Source: Podochytrium sp. JEL0797 (lineage: Eukaryota > Chytridiomycota > Chytridiomycetes > Chytridiales > Chytriomycetaceae). From it: DNA of 28,582 bases. The notes below the pieces were generated by a model. The model saw only the letters and a list, made by a program, of their open reading frames with translations, did not search any database and was not told the origin of the DNA. This document shows, one piece after another, positions 1-12,600 of the stretch. The position numbers and the translations under genes were made by a program. Location: NCBI GenBank assembly GCA_027596195.1, contig JADGJG010000239.1, positions 1 to 28,582 on the forward strand, given 5' to 3'. Within the stretch, counting starts at the first letter, position 1. Each line of letters begins with the position of its first letter.

Positions 1-176
<176 letters not shown>

Positions 177-221
177 TCAAGGAATCATTAAAAGATTGGT
201 TTGAAATAAATTGGATTCAGG

Positions 222-227
222 TTTATT
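222..227 (-). terminator. Poly(A) signal of the HPPD gene
   Basis: TTTATT on the plus strand reads AATAAA on the minus strand, 18 bases past the HPPD stop codon. It is a canonical polyadenylation hexamer at a sensible distance. Confidence 0.5.
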
Positions 228-244
228 TTTTATACACAACACTC

Positions 245-1619
<1,375 letters not shown>

Positions 1620-1824
1620 GTTGGTTGATGCTGTTTTGGTTGAGGAGAAAAAAAAGAAGGGCGGTCCGGCGTGCCTTTTGTCCTCTCGCCGAGAAAATTT
1701 TTGCGCAATCTCCTTTGTCTCCCGGGTTCGCCCGATTGAGTTCATGGCCCGGATCGCCATTTTTGATTCATTTTGTCAGCAATGGGGGAAGAGGAAGACG
1801 CCGGTGATTTGATTTTGTCAGTAC

Positions 1825-1830
1825 TTTATT
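1825..1830 (-). terminator. Poly(A) signal of the coiled-coil gene
   Basis: TTTATT on plus is AATAAA on minus, about 45 bases beyond the stop codon of the coiled-coil gene. Confidence 0.45.
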
Positions 1831-1875
1831 CCACACGCGATATTAAAGAATATTCACCCCGCCCCTCCCTCGTCC

Positions 1876-3105
1876 TCATCGAACCATTAAATTATTCGTC
1901 CCAATACTCTCCAAAGTTGCTGCAAACTGCTCAACCAAAATCTTGTTTTCCTGCTTCAGTCTCTCTAGGTCCGCATGCATTTTGGCAATCGCGCGCTGTT
2001 TCAGCATTTGAGTCTGCAAGTTTCCACTGTCCGGCAACGAATTGATGAGGCCATATGCGCTTGTAGACCGCTCAGGGAATCGGATATTGCCCGACAAAGT
2101 GGACGGCGACTCGACGGGCGAAACGTCGAGCATCATTTGGTTCAAGTCGGCCTCGTTTTTTTCGTTTTGCTCTTTGAGGTGTTGGTTTTCTTCAATGAGA
2201 GACTTGTTTTCGTCTCGGAGTTTTGAAATCTGGGTGAAAAGGGGTTTTTTTCTGAGTTCCAGGGTTTGGGAGACGGAAAAACTCACAATCAGTTCCAGAT
2301 CGGCAGCGACGGTATCTGGAGGGCTCTGGAGGTTCTTTTCTGCGGACTGAAACGCCATGTTGTCGACAAATCGTTTGACGATTTCGTTTGCCTGCAGGTC
2401 ACGTCCAGTCAACAAAAACCCTGGAAGTGCCAAGCGGCAAAACACGACAACCAAACCTTTTCCAAATCCTTCTGCAGCCTCTCAATCACAACACTCTTTT
2501 TGATATCCTCCAACACTAGCGCCCTCTGATCCGCGAAATGCGCGTCTCGTTCGACCTTGCACGCTTTGACTTTGTCTTGCAGCTCAGCGTTCGACTCCTT
2601 AAAAGAAACCAGCTGCTTCTCCAACGACACAATCCGCATCGCTTGGACCGCATTTCCGTTTTCCAAGCTCTTTGACTGGGCAATCGATTTGTCTCGCAAC
2701 AGGAGCTGGGATTGGAGTGATTTGGTTTCAGCCTCGAGCTCTTCGATCCGTTTCGCTTGCTTGGCGGCAAGGTATTCGGCGTATTGGTCGGTATCCTGTT
2801 GGGATATGCTCATCGATCGATGGGGCTGGGGGTCGAGGGCAGTCGGTCAGCTTCAAGTTTGAACCGAGGGCTGCGGAAAGGGAAGAGAGGGGATAACTCA
2901 CGTTGACAGAAAGAGACAACTCGCTGTCATCCTGCTGGCCGCCCTCCTTTATCAGCTTGGATGCACTTTCTGGCAGGGGAACGGCGGACGGAACGGGAGA
3001 CTTTCGCCGGCGGGACATGCTGCGTCGAGCGAATGAAGCGTTGGTGACAACGTCGAGAAGGTGCGTGGAGGGTCCTTCGCCAATGTCTTCGAAGCAATCG
3101 CTCAT
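1876..3105 (-). CDS. Coiled-coil protein of unknown function
   Basis: Four minus-strand exons (2902-3105, 2457-2825, 2287-2391, 1876-2229) join in frame to 343 residues. I do not recognise a family. The N-terminal ~70 residues are polar and include an RRSMSRRRKS basic patch. Most of the rest is heptad-rich and charged (for example EYLAAKQAKRIEELEAETKS and KLRDENKSLIEENQHLKEQN), so long coiled coils are expected. The C-terminus has another helix (LKQENKILVEQFAATLES). Donors are GTGAGT, GTTTGG and GTGAGT. The third intron (2230-2286, 57 nt) is a multiple of three without an in-frame stop, so a retained form would also be translatable. The start is the first ATG of exon 1. A scaffold, cytoskeletal or centrosomal role is possible but not shown. 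Confidence 0.8.
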
Positions 3106-3293
3106 TTTCGGAATTAAATAATGAAACGAGTTTGGTTGTTTTAATCTTGATTTGTGGTCGAACCCTGCTGCACAAGCTTGCGTGTCAACGCTGAACCTTG
3201 GGAGCAAAACCTCAAATCGCAACGATAACGAGTGCCCGAAAGACAAGCACTGCCATCTGCCTGCAGTCTACCATGCTCCATTAAAAAAGGAAT

Positions 3294-3299
3294 TTTATT
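3294..3299 (-). terminator. Poly(A) signal of the first F-box/LRR gene
   Basis: TTTATT on plus (AATAAA on minus) lies 22 bases beyond the stop codon at 3321-3323. Confidence 0.45.
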
Positions 3300-3320
3300 T
3301 CGAAGCCAAGAAAAAGACTG

Positions 3321-4423
3321 TCAAACAAATACGCGCAACCCGCGCCCAGGCAGCCTCAATTCCTCGGGAATATCAACTTGTTCAACAAACGCGTTCTGTC
3401 GCAAGTCCAAATATTCCAACCGATTCAAGTTTGCCAAAGCCGCAGGGACCTGTCCACTCAACTGATTGTTTGCGAGAATCAGATAACGCAAGGCAGTCAT
3501 GCCGACAAAAGACTCTGGGAATTGGCCTTTGGAATTAAAAGGTAAAGTGAATAATTGAGTCAGCACTCATTTTCAAAGGAATATCACCTTCCAGTCGATT
3601 TTCTTGAAGGTAAAAGCATTCCACCTTGTTTAGCGCGCCGAGACGATTGGGAATAGATCCTTTGAAATAAAATATGTCAATACCATGGCGTAAGAAGGAA
3701 TTAAGGGCAGCGAAAGCAACGACTCACCAGAAAACGCGTTGCCGTCCAAGTACAATTCCACCAAATTCACCAACAATCCAATCCCCTCTGGAATTCCCCC
3801 TTCCATCCGATTCTTTGAAACCGAAAACGACTTCAAATTCACAAGGCCTCCAATCTCGTCCGGAATGGACCCCGACAGCAAGTTCTCGGACAAGTCCAAC
3901 GCCTGGAGGTTCACGAGAAGGCAGATTTCTTTGGGAAGTGGACCCGAGAGGGCGGTTTTGGTGATTTCGATGCATTGAAAGTAGTGGAGGTGTTGGATTG
4001 TTGCAGGGAGGCGGACGTTTGCAAGTGTTAAGTCGTTCCAGCGGAGTGAGATGAAGTTCTGGCGTTTCATTACAGACACGAGATCTAGAGGAGGGGAGAG
4101 AGGAAATGTTTGGTATTCGGCGTGGATTTTTGTCGAAACCCCGGAAAGGACTCACGCTCTGCGCACAAGCGCGGGTATGGGTCTGGAAAGAGGAAAAACA
4201 TCTCATCAAAGGCTCTGTTGCTGCCAAGAAAATAGGCATCCGTGCCGTGAAAGAAGAGAGTGATGTTGCGAATCGCGAAATGAGTTGATGAAAGGCATTG
4301 GCGGAAAAGTCGCGACACGCGTCGGCATTGGATGGTTTGGATGGGTGGAAGCCAGGCAAAGATTGTGTATATCAAGTCGGTCGGGATATGGCGAGACACT
4401 GTTGGTCTTGGATGGCCCATCAT
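3321..4423 (-). CDS. F-box/leucine-rich repeat protein (copy A)
   Basis: Exons 4156-4423, 3728-4084, 3588-3659 and 3321-3526 join to 300 residues. Residues ~10-50 form an F-box (HIPTDLIYTIFAWLPPIQTI, then QCRRVSRLFRQCL), the Skp1-binding module of SCF ubiquitin ligases. From about residue 115 there are some seven plant-type LRRs of ~24 residues, such as LVNLQALDLSENLLSGSIPD and ALRYLILANNQLSGQVP. Exon 3 is 72 nt, exactly one LRR. Both introns in the LRR region split the conserved Gly codon after its first base (FSG|SIP and LEG|QFP). By family knowledge it would bring a substrate to an SCF complex; the substrate is unknown. There is no signal peptide or membrane segment. A longer paralogue lies immediately upstream in the same orientation. 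Confidence 0.88.
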
Positions 4424-4848
4424 TTTGTGCTGTCAATTCAGTTTGTTGGTCTTCGGTCGGATGGCCCGCCATGAGTTTCGGCCCACCAATTCGACTAGGG
4501 GTCACAAATAAAGCGCCCCTGGGAAAAGTGAAGAAGCTTGTCAAATTGATGCGTTTCCACTTCCTTGGCACTCAAATATATTGGATTTTCTCTTCTCCCC
4601 TCTTCGCCACCCACAATTCGACAAGCGTGGGCTTTGCAGCTACACGCCGATCCATGCGAGGGAAGATTTCTCTTACAGTAGCAGCATCGTGGATGAGATG
4701 ACCGTATTGTCTTCTTGGAAAAAAAAAGGCGCGGTGGTTGGAAAAATACTCTATATTCTAATCTATCTTTCTACTCTTCACGTACTCTGCACTGCCAATT
4801 AGAAATTTCCCAACTCATTCTGCGAATCAGCCACAAAACGCGCCGAAG
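4424..4848. other. Intergenic region between the two F-box/LRR genes
   Basis: This 425-bp gap holds the 3' flank of F-box/LRR copy B and the upstream region of copy A, both on the minus strand. I see no convincing exon, RNA gene or repeat. Short open frames here lack family-like sequence and good splice contexts. Confidence 0.6.
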
Positions 4849-6442
4849 TCACCAAACACCATCCTCCTCTCCCGCAAATACAAACTCTATATTCTCGGGT
4901 ACGTTCACCAACCCAGCATTCCCGTCCACATGCAGAAACAGCATCCGCAACCTCGCGATCCCTGGTGGAAACACCCCTTCCAACTCATTGTTATTCAACG
5001 TCAACCGCTGCAGCATCTGCATTGTGCCCAGCTCCTCAGGAATCTCACCCGAAAACTGGTTGTTGCCGAGGTACAAGTTTTGCAGTGGCAAAAGAGCGAG
5101 CTGGTTTGGAATCGGACCTGAAAAGCGATTCGCGTCGAGGATCAGAGATTCGAGGCGCGTAAGGTTTGAAATGGTGGGAGGCAGTGGACCACTGAGGAGG
5201 TTGTTGCTGAAATCAATGTATTCAAGATGGGCGAGGGTGAACAGAGAGTCGGGGAGAGGGCCTGTGAGCTCGTTGTTGAGGAGGGTGAGATTTTGGAGGG
5301 AACGAAGGCATCCGATCTCGTGCGGGATGGCGCCTGTGGGGGGTATTGAGTTTGATTCCTCCGAAAAATGTGAAGAAAAATACAGCACCAGTGAGCTGGT
5401 TGTTGTCAAGGCGGAGGTTCAAGAGACAAGCGAGTTTCCCAAGGTCGGGCGGGATCGTGCCTTGCAGACGGTTGTCATGGAGAAAAAGATTTTGCAAACG
5501 CGTCAATTGGTGCAGCTTGGTTGGGATTCCACCTTCAAATGAGTTGTAACTGAGATCCAATGCTTCGAGGGTTCGGAGGCTGAAAATTTGGGCTGGGATG
5601 TCTCCCGCGAACGCGTTGTTGCTGAGAATTAGGCGACGGAGGCTGGTCATGTTTTCGAATTCGATGGGGATGCTTCCTTGGAGGTTGTTGTTGCTCAGAT
5701 CCAGCTCTACCAATCTTGACTGGATGTTGAAGTATTAGAATTCATAACCAGGGGAAAGAGGGCAACTCACCAATGATCCAAACCAAGGAGATAATTCACG
5801 ACGAACAGGAGCCGAGTCGATTTCGGTCTGATCAGACCAGCATATTTGCTCCACTTTGGCAAGAATTCCGTGTGTATAAGCGCGCGAATACACATCTGGC
5901 CATGTCCGAAACATGAATCGCGCGTCAAAGTCGTCAAATCCGCGATCCAGCGACCCCTTTTCCCAGTTCCCAAAGCGTCTCAGATTGAGGGAGATGAACT
6001 TGGGAGACCGAATACACTCCCAAAACCTCCTACTAACCCCGGCGAGGGGTTGCAGATCGTACGGATGCACCCATGAAAGCACGTGCTGAATCAACTCTGG
6101 AGGGAGAGACTCAAACTTCCGGGGCAGCCTTCCAGAAGAGCCGTTGAATCGCTTCAGATCAAGAATAAGCTCGTCCATGCGCGTGGTGAAATGCGTCTGG
6201 CTGATGATCATTCGATCCATTAGCTCCGATTGGACAGCCTGGATTCCAACCAAGGCTTGCGCAAAAGAATCCTGGCGCGTTTGGATGGATGTCATGTCAG
6301 CAAGCATTCGAGCAGTTTCCGCTTGCGTGTCCGCAATGCGCTGCTTGATGAATTCGAGTTGCTGTTGCTGATGAACCGTGAGTTCCATGGCGATCGGGGC
6401 AGCTGGGGGCTCTTGCCCATCCTCTTCTCCCGCAAGAGGCAT
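4849..6442 (-). CDS. F-box/leucine-rich repeat protein with N-terminal coiled coil (copy B)
   Basis: Exons 5771-6442, 5389-5719 and 4849-5333 join in frame to 495 residues. Residues ~20-100 are a predicted coiled coil (VHQQQQLEFIKQRIADTQAE). An F-box follows at ~110-150 (LPPELIQHVLSWVHPYDLQP, then LAGVSRRFWECI). About ten plant-type LRRs occupy residues ~225-460 (LVELDLSNNNLQGSIPIEF; LTRLESLILDANRFSGPIPN). The intron inside the LRRs splits the Gly codon of LTG|AIP, the same repeat position and phase as in copy A. The segments after the F-box (FDARFMFRTWPDVYSRAY here, FDEMFFLFPDPYPRLCAE in copy A) are alike, so the two genes appear to be tandem duplicates. The likely role is an SCF substrate receptor; the N-terminal coiled coil suggests self-association. 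ATG 6440-6442 is the first Met. Confidence 0.88.
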
Positions 6443-7895
6443 TGGCAGATTCTCAAGATGGATTTCGAGGAATCGCGTCAGATGTCGCGTTGTTGGAAAA
6501 GCTAAAGTCGCATCGTATTTTTTGAGAGTTTTTGTCGCATCAATGTTCGTCTTTCCTCAGAAATATTCAAGAAAAGGGTACTGATGTTTTTAAAATTTTA
6601 AGTAAGAAACACTCAATTTGGGATAGTGAATTGGACCCTTGTCCACATTTATGCAATAGAATTCTGCGGTACCAATGCATCATGTTTGGGTTTGTGTTTT
6701 AGAGATTTGGGAGACGTCAGGGTTTCGCAGGGTGGTGACGCGACGTGGAGAGGCGATTTTGTGGGCAAGCCGTGTGTTAGCCAGGCGTTATTGTCCATGA
6801 GTTGAAGAGGTTACCAGTCTGGGAGTGGGGTTACTTTCCCTTCTTATGATTAATGTAAAAGTCTTTTTTTTGTTTTTTTTCATTCGTTTTATTCGCGAGA
6901 GAACGAGGAGGGAAAAGAAAAAGATGTCGATCCACACAATTCTAACATTCGCACTTGGCTCTACAAGCGTTAGACTCAAAGGGATAACCGTTGATTTTGA
7001 AAAGCCACAAGTCTTCCCGGGGTGTTGTCAAGGTGCGCCACAAGGGCGCTCACGAGACGGGTGGGAGGAGGAACAGGTTGGTAAGAGTGTGAGTCAACCG
7101 TTACGCTCCGCTTTTCGTTGTTTGTTCATGAGGGCAAGAGGGAAGGGAGGGAGAGAGGAGGGAGGTAGAATGAAGGAGGAAGCAAGAGAGCGATCCACCA
7201 AACGCCGCTCACAGACGTGATGTCTTGGGAAACAAGGTATGTCAGGGTGAAAAAAAAGCAAAAACCAGACGAAACCAGCGGTTTGATCATGGCTTGCAGT
7301 CTCCAGTCCCTGGATAGCGTGGAGGGGGGCTGATGAGAAGGAGGGCGAACCATTGCAAAGACAGCCTATGCTAAATGCCATGCGAAACGACGAGAGCAGT
7401 TTGGGAGTCACGTTGCCGAGGGATGGAGTTTTGGGGAGAGTTTTTTGGTGAAGTCGTTTCTTCCGCTTCCTTTCCCTCGCAAAAACACGTTCGTTGTGAC
7501 CCGCCGCACCACACCCATCCCCACCCACACACCCTCGCCATCCACGACCGGACGCCATTGGAGCCATCAGATTCGATATCACTCTGTGCTGGACGAATGA
7601 AACTGCGATGCGATGGTCGGATGGCCAGTTGACGAATTGTTGTCGCGAAGGCGAGATGGCATCTGGTGTCACGCACGGCCAACTGCGGCAGAACGCCCCG
7701 ATATTGCCCTTGCGCATATCGATCGCGACTGCCATGCAGAGATCATATCGATTCGAAGTGACTGGAGGAGGAGCGAAACTATGATCCGTTGCGAATCAGT
7801 CACAATGGCTCTGACGGAATGACTCCTCCAACCGCCAACTCTCCTGCCCCGAATTGCACAATGTCGGATATCTAACTGTACGACTATCCTTTAGA
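6443..7895. other. Long non-coding interval upstream of uS12, with a probable 5'-UTR intron
   Basis: These 1.45 kb contain no convincing exon on either strand; the open frames are low-complexity and unlike known proteins. It separates the divergent F-box/LRR copy B and uS12 genes. Bases 7129-7190 are purine-rich (GGGAGG-like). The last ~30 bases before the uS12 start read as a fungal intron end: a CTAAC branch-like element near 7872 and TTTAG at 7890-7894, directly before A-ATG. A good donor, AACAAG|GTATGTCAGG, begins at about 7236. A 5'-UTR intron of about 660 bp is therefore likely. I found no confident snoRNA in it. Confidence 0.5.
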
Positions 7896-8401
<506 letters not shown>

Positions 8402-8467
8402 ATACTTTTTGTGTTTGGCTTTTGGGGATCTCTGGTCCCAGATGGATTGGTCTAAATGATGTATTTC

Positions 8468-8473
8468 AATAAA
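8468..8473 (+). terminator. Poly(A) signal of the uS12 gene
   Basis: A perfect AATAAA lies 67 bases after the uS12 stop codon. Confidence 0.6.
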
Positions 8474-8622
8474 AACATCCATTGATTTTCTTCTGTCGAT
8501 TTTGGCAAACGCCGCCACATAATTTATCTCAAAGATCATTTTTACGAAGGATGGAATTGGAGGGGACGATATCCCTGGACGGTTCTTTTTCGCGCTCAAA
8601 CAGATGCGATAGAAAGAGCTTG

Positions 8623-8628
8623 TTTATT
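8623..8628 (-). terminator. Poly(A) signal of the Cms1-like gene
   Basis: TTTATT on plus is AATAAA on minus, 12 bases beyond the stop codon of the Cms1-like gene. Confidence 0.5.
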
Positions 8629-8639
8629 CACGCGTAATA

Positions 8640-9507
8640 TTAAAATACAATCACGTTCGCAGTTTTCACAATTTTCAACAACTCAACCAAATCAGTCTTC
8701 AACTCGGGAATATCAAACAGAGTTCTCTTCTTCTTGTCCGCATAAGTTGCATCCATGATGACGAAGCCAACCTTGTCGGCAGCGATGGCTCCTGTTTGTG
8801 GGGGTGATAATCAGAATACGCAAAGTACGGCCCGTTCACAAATTCACATTACCAGCATTCACGAGTTTCACGATCCTGCTTGCTGCTCCAACACTAACAG
8901 TGTATTTGTGCGTCTCTTGTGCCTTGATCTGCTCTTCGAGCTTCATGTGCCTTGCAAAAACCTTGCCAATCTTTCCGATGGGTTTCAGAACGGGAATGAT
9001 GGCAATCGCACGCTCGGCACTTGGAGTCACAATCAGAACAATCTTTTCGTCATCGACTTCGCGCACTGTAAGAATAGCATCCCATTAATGAACGAGAATA
9101 AACAAGAGACGAGCAAGCAAGACGACTCAACTGCCAGTTACAAACTTCAACAAGTTCTCCAACGAGCGCTCTTCGGGAATATCCACCTCAGACTCAGTGG
9201 CATTGGCGAGTTCGAAAATCTCCTTTCGCAGTTCGCGTGTTTTGGCGCTGAGGTCCTTCTCCTTCTTTGGCTGCTTCTCCTTTGGCGGTTGTGGAGTTTT
9301 GTTCTTCTTCTGCTTCTTGCTGCTCTTCTTGGATGCGACCGCGTCCTCGCCCATCACTTCCTCTTCGATCAAACTGGCCTCGATTGGTTCCCGCTCTTCT
9401 TCCGGTGCTTCGGCGGTATCTTCATCTCGGGATCGCTTTGCCTTTCGTTTGGGTTCCGAAAAGGGCTGAAGGAGGTAATCATCGTTGAGATCTTCGACGC
9501 CGGCCAT
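8640..9507 (-). CDS. CMS1: Cms1/CMSS1-family ribosome-assembly protein
   Basis: Members of this family associate with the 90S pre-ribosome and resemble an inactive DEAD-box fold. Exons 9132-9507, 8855-9065 (precisely 8853-9065) and 8640-8791 join to 246 residues. The first ~90 residues are acidic then basic, with SSKKQKKNKTPQPPKEKQPK, a nuclear/nucleolar-type region. The C-terminal domain has IVLIVTPSAERAIAIIPVL, KVFARHMKLEEQ, VGAASRIVKLVNAG and the typical family ending DATYADKKKRTLFDIPEL. The first intron (9066-9131) needs a GTTGAG donor, which leaves one base to complete a Met codon in VTG-M-REV. The second (8792-8852) has a GTAATG donor. The start is the first ATG before MAGVEDLND. Family assignment rests on the C-terminal motifs and size; it is good but made without a search. 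Confidence 0.8.
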
Positions 9508-9685
9508 TGGAGGAGGTGAAGTGACGTGAAAGCGATGGTGAAACAAAAAAAAAAAAAAACTCGAATCACGCGAAATTCTCAGCAATCATCAGACCGATAG
9601 AAGAGTTGGCCACGACAGTCGCGTGAGAAAATATGTGAATCAAGCAGATTGCCTCGAAAAAATATAGAAAAATGAAATAGTTGAT

Positions 9686-12600
9686 TTATCCTTTTCTTCC
9701 CAACGATGAACTCCCAAATTTCATGTGGACGGCTAAAGAAGACACTGATGCCTCCCCGGCATGTGCTCGAGGGAGCGTCAATCTCTTGGAAACAATGTCG
9801 TGCTTTTTGCAGATTTCAGAGATACGACTGCGTTCAACCGGTTTCAAGACAACATGGCTGAATCCAATACCCTGCAAAGCATTCTCGTCATTTCCTCGAA
9901 CAATGTTGCCAGTCACGGCAACTATTGGCGTTCCAACTCCTGCAGATCGAATTCGGACGGCGGCTTCCTCTCTGGACAAAAGTAACCCGAGTTGAAAATC
10001 TCAAAAACTCAATTTAAGGTCTATACATACCCCGTCATTCCTGGCATCTCCAAGTCCATGAAAATGATTTTGAATTTCCTCATGGTGCAAAATCGAACCG
10101 CTTCGTGACCACTCGACAGCTGAACAACCTCATCAAAGCAGTCCATCATTTCCAATATTTTCACCAGAATGGAACGGTTTATAAGGGAATCATCGACAAC
10201 CAAGGCTACTCGCTGCGGGTTTGTTTCTTCTGGTGGAGCCGTTTTCGGTGACAAATCCACTCGCACGATTGGTGGCGAACTTTCCGCAATTAATGAATCA
10301 GTAGGGATTGGCTCGGTATTTGGCAACGCGTTGTATTTAGAAGCTCTTGCAGGGGAAATCCGTTTGCTGTATTTCGTCAGCAACTGATGCACAATATCCT
10401 TTGACAGAGGTTTCGAAACCACTTCGGCAACCGTAAGCGACGTCAAATGAACGATCTCGTCTTTTGAAACGTGATTGGACGTGATAATTACAATCGGCGA
10501 TGGATACTTTTGTTCGTGCAACCTTATGGCAACGTCCTTATATACCTGGTCAGCATGAATTCCATTCTCAAATAGACACTTACATTTCCATTGCGTTCCG
10601 GCATTTCAAGATCCAAGAAAATCAGATTGAATACAGTCGTGTTGCACAGCTTCAAAACTTCCTCCCCATTTGTAGCCTCCGTAATTTGAAAGTTGGAGCT
10701 AATTTGCCTGAGAAACTTGACCAGAATCTGCCGAAACACTGAAGAATCATCGGCAACGAGAATGTATCCTTGCATGTGAACATCCAGGGACTCGTTGAAA
10801 CCAAACATGTCCCTTGCAATCGATTCTGGACTGTCACCACGCTCGGAGATTTCAGACAGTTCTTCTGCGTCTACAAGTGGGGAGGAGGTGGTGTCTTCAT
10901 CCTCGCTTTGACTCTTGAGTGATATATTTCGACTCGCGACCTCCGGAATAGTCAACGAATTTAAGGGCATAGGTCCGGTATCTTTTTCATCGGCCCCAAG
11001 TGGATCTTCAGTCGCCGAGTCCCGAAGAATAAAGCTTCCTCTGCGTGAAGCTGCATTGCTTTGCCCTCTGATAGGTTGCATACTGCTGCTGTTGCGTCGA
11101 GATGCAGGGAGTGAAATATGAAGTCTGTCCAACGTAGTGTGTGTCAACATGTCTTCCGATTTCTGAATTGAAATCAGCGATTCCTGATACAAGCTTGATT
11201 TCCCCCGGATGCTATTTTTCGCGCTGCGCATACTGGGAACTCGAAGAGAGATGCCCGACGACCTTCTTGACAAGTCGAGTTGCTGCACGTTTCCATCCGA
11301 AAAAATCCTCCCTTCATCCTGAAGAATCAAGTTTTTGTCCACGACGAAATCAGCGATTGAGATGGGATGTGTCTTGGGAGAGTCGTAGTGCACTTTTTTG
11401 CGCAAGTTCTTTGATGAGCTGACGCTTCGCCGTAAGCTCGAATGTCCGCTGAGACCAGAAGCATCTGATTTGTGGGACGCTGAATTGGATGAACGCAAAT
11501 TTTTGGGGGCCCTCAACGACGATGATTTTCTAAACACTTCGTTCTTGAAATAAAGACCCAGAGCAACATCAACTAGGCCAAATTGCGTTGCAGATGTTTC
11601 CATTTCTCTCGACTGGTTCGAAAGCGAAATTGAGTCTCTCTTCTCAGCCTCTTTGCATTTCGCAACCACAGAAAACGCCTTCAAATAAAGAGAGGTTTGA
11701 TCATAATTTGCGGTAGGATTTTCGTTCAATATTCGCGACATGGAATGTGTTGGGAACGGAATCTCGAACGAAATTTTCCACGTTCCCGAATTTGTTACGT
11801 GGCTATTCAATTCGCCATCCATCAATTGGATAAGCCTTCTGGCAACAGTAAGAGATAATGGACAGGCCAGAACTCCACCCCGATCGGATTTGATTACATA
11901 AGGGTTGAATACATTTGCAGAATCCGCTTTGCAGCCTGGAATGGAAATTGTGACATCCAACAGGGACGACGGTGAATACAAGTCCCTGGTTTGATTACTC
12001 TGATCAAAAAAGCTTATTTCCAAGATGACTCGTTCTGGAAGGGGCGAAAGGCTCTATTTGATTGAGAATGAGAGAGAGATAAATATCAAACTACATAACA
12101 GCAACTCACGTCCAAAGGACCCAGTAATAGATTCAAAATTGCTTGCTGCATCATGGCCACATCCACAAAGACCCACTCGGCAACAATATTGGAATGATAC
12201 TCAAACAGAATTCCATGCTTATCAAACACTTTTTGCGCACACGTCATGACAAGGTCGACCGCATCTTGCAGGTTGATAATAGCGCGCTGAGGTGTCACCA
12301 ATTCCGCTTCCAACCTCTCGTAATTCAAAATATCATCGACCCCCGCGAGGACGATGGCGGCATTGTCACGAATGCTTGAACACTGTTTGCTAGTTTCAAA
12401 ATCCATCTTCGAACACGCTTCGAGAATTGAGACGAGCGGTCCATGTATTTGAACGAATTGGAGACTCAAGAATTTGGCCTTGTTGGCTTGGGCCATGTCC
12501 AGAGAGTTTGATTCGCTTGAGTCAACCATGCGGCTCGGGGGTTCTTTTCCACTGATTCTCGTTGGGGGTAGCAGAGGTTTAGAAGAGATCTTTTGCTGTT

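Noticed and set aside
7325..7345. CTGATGA resembling a snoRNA C box in the uS12 leader interval
   Set aside because: No D box at a suitable distance and no terminal stem.
7094..7735. 213-codon minus-strand open frame upstream of uS12
   Set aside because: Low-complexity, Arg/Cys/Ser/Pro-rich composition, no domain, and it overlaps the probable leader intron.
12030..12109. Hybrid-kinase intron 1 acceptor at CTTCCAG (12036-12037)
   Set aside because: It breaks the frame after the GTGAGT donor; the TAG acceptor at 12054-12055 keeps the frame and the expected length of the N-box region.
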